The notes beneath the pieces are model-generated. The model worked only from the letters and a program-made list of their open reading frames with translations. It did no database searches and was not told the DNA's origin. This document shows positions 56,512 through 64,000 of a DNA stretch of 64,000 bases, in pieces. The stretch is taken from positions 25,497,641 through 25,561,640 of the forward strand of contig CM071930.1 in assembly GCA_016081115.2 (NCBI GenBank). The letters are read 5' to 3'. This DNA is from Rehmannia glutinosa (taxonomy: Eukaryota > Streptophyta > Magnoliopsida > Lamiales > Orobanchaceae). The position numbers were made by a program, and so were the translations under genes. How positions within the stretch are numbered: the first letter of the stretch is position 1; each line of letters starts with the position of its first letter.

Positions 56512-57061
56512 TAGAGATGTCAATAAAGATCGACCCATCCCGGTGCTCCTAACCCTTATGAGCTAAGGCTAAAAAGCCCTAAAGTCATAAGAGCTTGAAA
56601 AATTTAGGCCTAGCCCTATTTTTTCTGTCCTTTTGATAAAGTCATATCCTTATAAGTTTATATTATTAACAAAATCAAATACTAATATAACATAATCTAC
56701 TAAAAAAAATAAGTAACAATAAATGAGGTTTCGTCTAAACACTTTATGAATTAATAAAAACAAATCAGCAATTTAATATTTTAACAAATTATGGATCGTA
56801 ATATCATATTACTTCATCTTCATCAATTATAATTTGATAAGATGAAATGATAATTGATAAACGAGATCAAAGATTAGATTTGGTAGTATTATAAATATAA
56901 CTTTTAAATATAAATTTATAAAATACAAAAACTTTATTGAGAAAAAAGCCCTAAGGGTCGGCATAGTCCTAGCCGGTCTTAGGACTAATTAGGGTCGGGC
57001 TAAAAAAATACTCATGTTTAAGGGCCCATAAAATATATGCCCAACCGTTAAATTCTTGGGG
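56512..57061. repeat. TAGAGATG-type MITE, right end truncated
   Basis: Starts TAGAGATGTCAATAAAG; agccctaa/aagggct boxes at both ends; right part 'gggctaaaaaaatactcatg' aligns to 43940-44000, after which the last part of the family is missing. Confidence 0.55.
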
Positions 57062-57400
57062 AAATTCCACCATATATCTCCTTTTTGGAAAAATCCCGAT
57101 TGTTTATGTCAACATCACTTTTGTACTTTTTTTTTACGCTCTTGCATATTTCTTGTTATTTTTATGTTTTTTTCGGTTGTTTTTGTTCATGTATTGTTTT
57201 ATATGTTATTTCTGTTGTTTCGATGTTGAATTCAATTGTTTCTTGGTTGTTTCTATGTTGTTTCGATGCAAATTTTACTTGTTTTTTATTCTCTTTTTTG
57301 TTCATGTTTTGTTTTATATATTATTTTTGGGTTATTTTTATAGCGTTTTTAATGTTATGATGTTTCAACTCTTTGAATCAATCCAAGACTAGAAAAGTTT
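57062..57400. repeat. T-rich low-complexity region
   Basis: Degenerate repeats of 'ttgtttcgatgttg' and 'tgttttatat' type. The open frame 57085-57360 is only Phe/Leu/Cys-rich low complexity, not a gene. Confidence 0.5.
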
Positions 57401-58434
57401 CATCTCGTCTTTTGTGTATGACCTATAGGTTTACAACTAAGCTAGCAGTGGGCTTGCAACATTTGCAACTTCATATATATTTCGAATAATTATTCCAATT
57501 AATTAATCCGCTTGAAATTAACTCCTTAATTTCAAGAACCTCAGAAATCAAGGGAAGCACCTAGCAAATACATCTTGATTACCTAGTCTTAAGTGAAAAG
57601 TTAGCGAACCTATTCATTATATGAATGCCATGCAGATACAGTCCCTCTGTCATCTAATCTCCCGATTAAGTCATGGGTATGATAAAAGTCGAAACCATTT
57701 TTAGACTTAATAGCTATGATCTCATTTCAAGTCACTTTGATCCTTTCATGAATCAATATTCATCATTGCCCTAGCCAAGGTCTTGTTTGGATCAACAACT
57801 ATGAAAACATAGGAGATTCACCTAGTCCATAGGTGACAGATTCTTTATCGGCGACTCATTAGTCCCCATACATAAAGACTAGTCACCCAACGTAAACCCC
57901 TTACGATTGTCAAGCAACCGGGAAATACCCCAAAATGCATAGTATTATGCACAAGACTACTATGGTCCCTCAAGTCTAAGGACTAATTAAAGCACTATCG
58001 TAAATTAGAAAATTCTTTATTCGACATACAATTCCGCTAAGAATTTCCACTGGGTTATTCATTGTACTTGTTCTCCAACAAGAACCCACATACATGCACT
58101 AGCATCCCTATGCGAATATCTATGGAATGAGATACTTCTCTTTTCGAGCATACATCGTATGGGCAAGTCTCCTAGGCTTATCGATGTCCCATGTCAATGA
58201 ACCCTTGGCTCATAATATAGTTTAAGACCACAACCATATAGACGTCATTCCATGATTACCATCAAATGCGTAACCATGTCCCATAGCTAAATGTGATCTA
58301 GGGACTTTATCCAATTGATAAAACAATTAATGATAACGATAAATATCTTTATTAATAAATATTATGAATAAGATTGTCTTTACAAGAGTATAAAATGCTC
58401 GCCACCAATTGGCTCGTTGGGCACTACTCTAACA
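57400..58434 (-). repeat. 3' LTR of the minus-strand Copia element (left end approximate)
   Basis: On the minus strand it begins TGTTAGAGTAGTGCCCAACG at 58434, directly after a polypurine tract (aagtgggagat). The 5' LTR is outside the window, so the length cannot be verified. No coding signal. Confidence 0.55.
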
Positions 58435-58506
58435 ATCTCCCACTTGACCTAGTGCCAATTACCGCACTACTCTAACAATCTCCCACTTGCCCTAGTGCCA
58501 ATTACC
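58421..58506. repeat. 43-bp tandem duplication at the polypurine tract / LTR border
   Basis: Units 58421-58463 and 58464-58506 differ at one base (cttgacc/cttgccc). Each contains the polypurine tract, the LTR start and part of the 3' leader. The pol stop codon lies in the second unit. Confidence 0.9.
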
Positions 58507-61290
58507 TATGTATCTAAGACTCATCTTCTCAAGATGTCTATAAAATACTTTTTGCGCTAAAGGCTTCGTCAGTGGATCTGCTATATTTTCTGCCGAGGAC
58601 TTGCGTTCCACTTTAACGTCTCCTCTACCAATGATCTCTCGGATCAAATGGTATAGCCTCATAATATGCTTGGATCTTTGATGAGATCTTGGCTTATTTG
58701 CTTGCGCAATAGCCCCATTGTTATCGCAGTAGACCGTAACTAGATCAACAACTGTAGGTATTACACCCAACCCTTGGATGAAGTTCCTCACCCAAACACC
58801 CTCTTTCATTGCATCGCATGCGACGATGTATTTAGCTTCGGTGGTGGAACCTGCGGTGGTTTCTTGCTTGGAACTCTTCCAACTTACCATCCCACCGTTA
58901 AGCGTGAATACGAATCCTGATACGGACTTTGAGTCATCTACATCGACTGAAAACTAGAATCAGTGAAGCCTTCTAGATTTAGTTCTCCATTGCTGTATAT
59001 CAAAGAGACATCCTTAGTTCTTCGTAAGTACTTAAGGATCGTCTTAACAGCCTTCCAGTGGTCTTCCCCTGGATTGGACTGTTATCTGCTCGTAACACTT
59101 AGAGCATATGCAACATCATGCCTAGTACATAGTATACCATACATAATGCTTCCAATGGTTGATGCATAAGGTATGCGAGTTATTCTTTCTCTTTCATCAG
59201 GAGTCTTTGGGGATAGAAACTTTGAAAGAGTGATACCCTGACTCATGGGCAAGAATCCCCTCTTGGACTCTTCCATGATAAACCTTTTTAGCACTTTGTT
59301 TATGTACATGGATTGGGATAGTCCGATCATCCTCTTGGATCTATCTCTATAGATCCTTATCCCCAAAATGTAGGATGTTTCTCCCAAATCCTTCATGGAA
59401 AACTGAGTAGATAACCAAGCCTTTGTTGCCTGCAACATTCCTACATCATTTCCAATGAGTAGAATGTCATCAACATAAAGAACAATAAAACTTACTGCAC
59501 TCCCACTAACCTTCTTGTATACAAAGGGTTCATCCGGATTCTAGAGAAAACTAAACGTTTTGACTGCCTCATCAAATCGGATGTTCCAGCTTTGGGAAGC
59601 TTGTGTGAGTCCATAAATGGATCTCTGGAGCTTGCAAACCTTTTGATCGCCTTCTTTGGATGTGATGCCTTATGGTTGCTTCATAAAGATCTCTTCCTTA
59701 ATATGTCCATTAAGGAAGGCGGTCTTCACATCCATTTGCCAAATCTCATAGTCATAATACGCAGATATGGCAAGCATATCCAAATGGATTTAAGCATCAC
59801 TACCGGTGAAAAGGTTTCCTATGGTCAACACCTTGCCTTTGAGTATAACCTTTTGCCACCAAACACTCCTTGTAGGTCACTACCTCTCCATCTACTCCAA
59901 GTTTCCGCTTGTAAACCCATTTGCATCCAATGAGTACAATACCCTGTGGTGGGTCCACCAAGATCCAAACCTTGTTGGAGTACATGGAGTCCATCTCAGT
60001 TTGCATGGCCTCTTGCCATTTTCCCGAATCGATGTCCGACATCACTTCTCCATAACTCTTTAGATCATCGTCCAATGAGCGCTCCTCTTTGTTGTTTTCT
60101 AACAAAAGATCTGATCATTCAATTGGTCTCAAGATTCTACTAGATCTCCTAAGAGGCTATGTAATTGAAGTATTAGTTGTAGGTTGTTGTGTCACGACTG
60201 TATCTTGAGGGACAACTCGTGGTTCTTGAATTTCTTCAAGTTCTACAACATCGCCATTTCTATCTAATAGAAACTCTTTCTCTAGGAAAGTGTCATTCCT
60301 TGAAACAAACACCTTTTGTTCCAAGGAGTCGTAAAAGTAGTATCCAATATATTTTACCCCACAAACTTGCATAAAGTGGATCTTGGATCCAACTTGTCTC
60401 CCACTAACTGATTCACATAAGCAGAACACCCCCATATCCTTAGGTATTTATAGGAAGGGATTTTTCCAAAACACATTTCATATGGAGGGGAAAGCACCGA
60501 CTTACTTGGCACTCTATTTAATAGATATGCCGCCGTTTCTAAAGCATAACCCCAGAATGAAAGAGGAATTCCAGTGAAGTTCATCATTGATCGAACCATA
60601 TCCAACAATGTTCGATTCCTTCGCTCAGAAACCCCATTAAGTTGTGGAGTCGCTGGCGGAGTCCACTGCGAGAGAGTCCCATTCTCTTTTAGATAATCAA
60701 GAGACTTCGTACCTAAGTACTCGCCCCCTCGATCCAATCTAAGGATCTTTATACTTCGTCCGATTTGTTTCTCCACTTCATGTCTAAATTCTTTGAATTT
60801 TTCAAATGCATCAGACTTGTGCTTCATAAGAAACACATACCCATACCTAGAGTAATCAAAGGTAAAGGTAATGAAATAGTGGTAATTGCCTCGGGCACCA
60901 ACAGTTAGTGGCCCACATACATCTGAATGAACCAGGTCCAAAACGGCAGTAGCACGCGTTATTTTTCCAACAAAAGGCGATTTGGTCATTTTCCTCTTAA
61001 GACAAGATTCACAAGTTGGCATTTCAAAAGCGTCTGAAAGCTCAAATTTATTTGCCAACTTGTCAATTCTTTTCTTTGAGATATGACCTACTCTTGCATG
61101 CCACAAGTATGTGGAATTATGATTGTCTAATTTACGTTTGTTACTTTGTTGAATATGCAAGACAATATTTGGATGGATAGTATATAAATCATTAATTAAT
61201 GCTCCAACACAAATTAAAGAAGAACCTCGAAAAATCGAACAATTTCCATTAGAAATAGTAAAACTAAATCCTTATCTATCCAACACAGGG
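58492..61290 (-). pseudogene. Copia pol: integrase, RT, RNase H
   Basis: Integrase frame 61160-60354 keeps the finger (HARVGHISKKRI to CESCLKRKM), the Asp of LDLVHSDVCGPL, RLDRGGEYLG and the Glu of LNGVSERRNRTL. RT fragments at 60105-59082 include WQEAMQTEMDSMYSNKVWIL, IGCKWVYKRKLGVDGEV and, near 59461-59490, an intact YVDD. RNase H at 58890-58492 has STTEAKYIVACDAMKEGVWV, YCDNNGAIAQA, HIMRLYHLIREII and ENIADPLTKPL, with the stop at 58492. Several frame changes lie between RT pieces. Confidence 0.88.
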
Positions 61291-62371
61291 ATAAAGATGA
61301 TGTTCTTTATAATTCGAGAACATAAAGGCATGAATATGAAACTATGCTACTATCTCCTACAGCTAAGCAAACAGTTCCTTTGGCCCTTGCAACAACCTTT
61401 GCTCCATTTTCTAGCCGAAGGATCCTTTCTCCTTTACTCAGCTGCCTGCTTCTTGTCATCACCTGCAAATCATTGCAAAGATAAGAACCATAGCCGATAT
61501 CAAATACCCAAGAAGCATTATTAATCGAAAGATTAACTTCAACAAAGAACATACCAGAACCCTTCTGGATCTTAGCAAGGTACTCCTTGTAGTTCCTCTT
61601 CCAATGCTCCATTTTTCCGCATTCGTGACATTTATCATTGGCTTTGGAATTCTTTTTCACCCCTCCAGTTGCCTTCAAACTTTTGGCCTTCTTCGAAGAA
61701 CCCTTATTCTTCCCTTTCTTTGACTTATTAGCCTTAGATTGGGATGAAGAGCCAACAAGTAAGACAGCCTCTCCTTTTTCATGGTGGACTCAGCAGTCTT
61801 CAACATATTGACCAGCTCTGGAAGGCTAGTTTCCATCTTATGCATGTTGAAATTCACCACAAAGGTGTCAAACGATGGTGGCAAAGACCGAAGGACGAGG
61901 TCCATATAGAGTTCGTTGTCCATAACGACTCCAAGGGACTCAAACCTTTCGATCAAGGCTATCATTTTCAGTCCATGGTCATGAACCGAAGAGCCTTCCG
62001 TCATACGACATTGAAAATGCTCCTTTGAGATATGATATCTCGCTTCCTATTATGCTCGCCATACAACTCCTTCAAATGGAGAAGTATTTCAGCAGCATGC
62101 TTAAGGCCATCATTTTGCCTTTGCAACTCGTTTGACATCGATGCCAGCATGTAGCATCGAGCTTGCACATCATCATTCAACTGCTTGCGATGTTCTGCAA
62201 GCTCCTACTCAGTGGCATTCACCGGAGGATTTTCTAGTGGAGCTGCATCGAGAACATATTCTGAACACTTGGATTGGAGAACATTCCCAAAAGGTTCCTT
62301 AGCCAATCGACAAAATTGGGACCAGTGAGTCTATTGATATCAAGTATAGTAGCAAGTGGATTTTTAGCCAT
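61291..62371 (-). pseudogene. Copia gag and protease remnants
   Basis: Gag starts MAKNPLATILDINRLTGPNF at 62371 and soon shifts frame; SSVHDHGLKMIALIERFESL and SLPPSFDTFVVNFNMHKMET follow (62004-61675). The knuckle CHECGKMEHWKRN is followed by Tyr instead of the fourth Cys. The protease box reads FDIGYGSYLCNDLQ where the family has LDTGCGSHIC, so the catalytic Thr is Ile. Non-functional. Confidence 0.82.
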
Positions 62372-64000
62372 TTATATATCTACAAAATTCGAAGCAGAAA
62401 AAATAAGCATGCATTCAACAATTTATTCATTTATAATAAGATCTTAAATTATAAACGTCTCCCACTATTTTATTCAAATCCTATCACCCTCATGACAACA
62501 ATTTGAGAAATCCAATTTCCTAGTGGGTTTAGAAGTCCAATCAATTTTATTATATACCCCAATAACATGAGCCCATATAATAAAATTAAAAGGTAGCCAA
62601 CCTTTTAGCAATTAATCTCCATGCAACGTTCAAAATTATTTTGTCTCACCTTTTCCCACATGCCCCAATAATATGAGCCCATATGGTACTTGGTGTCAAC
62701 TGCAACCAATCAAACATCATGTTGAAAAACAACTAAAGATAGTCCCACGACTCATGGCCAACTCCCTTAACTGTTAATCGCCATGTTCATCTCTATACGA
62801 GTAATTGTCACAGCTATTACTTTTACTTAGCGCATTCCACGACTCATGGCCATTGGGCTAAGTTGGGCAGCATTTCACTTGCCAATTACTTTTGATTGAA
62901 GACTTGGACTATTGAGTTCCAACTCAATTATGTCCATTCGCATTTGACACATAATTTAAAAATTATTTAACCCCAAACTCTTTTGAGAAAAATCAATTTA
63001 AAAATTCTTTAATTCAAATAATATGAATGAGGGTTTATTTTTAATTACCAAGACCACATCAATTTTATCTTGTCTATTTAAAGGCATACATTCCTAAGAT
63101 TGCAAGCATAATCATAAGGAAAGCATTAAATAAATCTACGCATGCATCTACCATACATACATAACATGGATGATCATGGGCCTTTCCTATGCGATCTACT
63201 TGAGCCAAAGTGGATCTAAAGGTCATTCTAGGGTAGTAATTAATGATGACAAATAGATCCTATCTATTTATATCACCCATACATTCATGGGCCTTCTTTT
63301 TCTTGTAATTAATCCACCTTGGCTCCTTCCTTTTGTCCAACAGAAGAAACCTCACTCACCAACTATTTCTATTCTCATTACATTTAAAAAAAAATAAGAA
63401 ACCTTGGAATTAAATCCAAGGGGAGGTAGATAGGAGGGGATGGAATTTTACATCGAGAATAAAACAGAGTGAAAATAAGAGACACGCAGGCCTAACCCAA
63501 AATTAAATACCATAATTAAACCATACATTGCGAAATAAATGGCCTAGGCCCCACGATCATCCCTAACATACTTAATCTATTTATTATATGAACTAAAAAT
63601 AAGCATGCACACATTGCTCGATTTTGTGTGTCAATTCAATTTGGGATAAATTAAATTTTGATCATTCATAAAACCTTTTATTAATTTTAAATTAACCATT
63701 AATTTAAAAATAAATTAATAAAAAAACTCATTTGTAACAATTACAAATATATACATATATAATATATGACATATATATATATATATATAACAACCTTATA
63801 TATACATATATGAACTTAGCAAAACACAAGTTTTCTGCCAACAAACATGAAGGTCGATTTAAGTAATAAGTTGACCCAAACAAAATTATTAGTGGTCAAC
63901 TACCAATATAGTATGCAGCCGACAATGCCCCCGCATTCAACAAGCAACAATTATCTTACGTCCAGCGGTGCGGCGATCCGACCAAGGCTTGGCGTGCGAG
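62372..64000 (-). other. Leader region upstream of the third Copia gag
   Basis: No gene is seen. The sequence is AT-rich, with repeated phrases such as 'ccccaataacatgagcccat' and 'cacgactcatggcca'. A primer site and 5' LTR were not found before the window end, so this may be a long leader or an unrelated insertion. An (AT)n run is at 63771-63789. Confidence 0.4.

Noticed and set aside
53650..57060. 3' LTR for the plus-strand Copia element
   Set aside because: No copy of the 49640-50078 region is seen downstream.
57085..57360. 91-codon hydrophobic plus-strand frame
   Set aside because: Pure T-rich low complexity (Phe, Leu, Cys, Ile); no family features.
61744..62028. 94-codon plus-strand frame
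   Set aside because: Antisense shadow of Copia gag.

Overview
This is nuclear DNA of a flowering plant, most likely a eudicot. Three host genes are recognisable: a 15-exon organellar NADP-dependent isocitrate dehydrogenase, a PLS-class pentatricopeptide repeat (PPR) protein and an NRT2-type nitrate transporter. Everything else is AT-rich spacer and layered transposable elements. No species can be named from the sequence alone.

Layout. 1-4140 (-): the 5' part of an L1-type LINE with an open ORF1 and an ORF2 open to the window edge. 4776-9730 (-): NADP-ICDH. 10348-12538 (-): PPR gene with one frameshift. 12.7-16.3 kb: hAT and MULE relics and a 154-bp tandem duplication. 16.3-34.0 kb (-): a decayed Sirevirus-like Copia element (3' leader with a polypurine tract, accessory ORF, pol, gag, and probably its 5' LTR at 33.5-34.0 kb). 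It is interrupted by a 10.26-kb Athila-like Gypsy element (23222-33476) with two nearly identical 2-kb LTRs, a tRNA-Asp type primer site, gag, protease and an ATHILA ORF-1-like region, but no reverse transcriptase or integrase. 34.9-38.5 kb (+): a small gag-only LTR element (LTRs about 390 bp) containing a 1044-bp Harbinger-type MITE and a degenerate minisatellite. 38.55-39.43 kb: a hAT MITE. 40.4-49.5 kb (+): NRT2, split by a 5.53-kb CACTA element that itself holds nested elements. 50-53.65 kb (+): dead Copia element. 53.7-56.24 kb (+): decayed TTF-zinc-finger hAT transposase. 56.5-57.06 kb: MITE fragment. 57.4-64.0 kb (-): third Copia element.

Main points. (1) A tandem array of GC-rich units with complementary arms sits in both Athila-like LTRs and again inside the element. 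It diverges between LTRs far more than the rest of the LTR. (2) NADP-ICDH and NRT2 together carry five single-base deletions, mostly in short homopolymers; PPR carries one further frameshift. Either these genes are decaying or the assembly has residual errors; the uninterrupted LINE frame is an internal control against a uniform error rate. (3) Nested insertions can be ordered from target-site duplications and reading-frame continuity. I did not find a clear candidate for a wholly new biological system. The hairpin array and the minisatellite of the gag-only element are the least explained structures.
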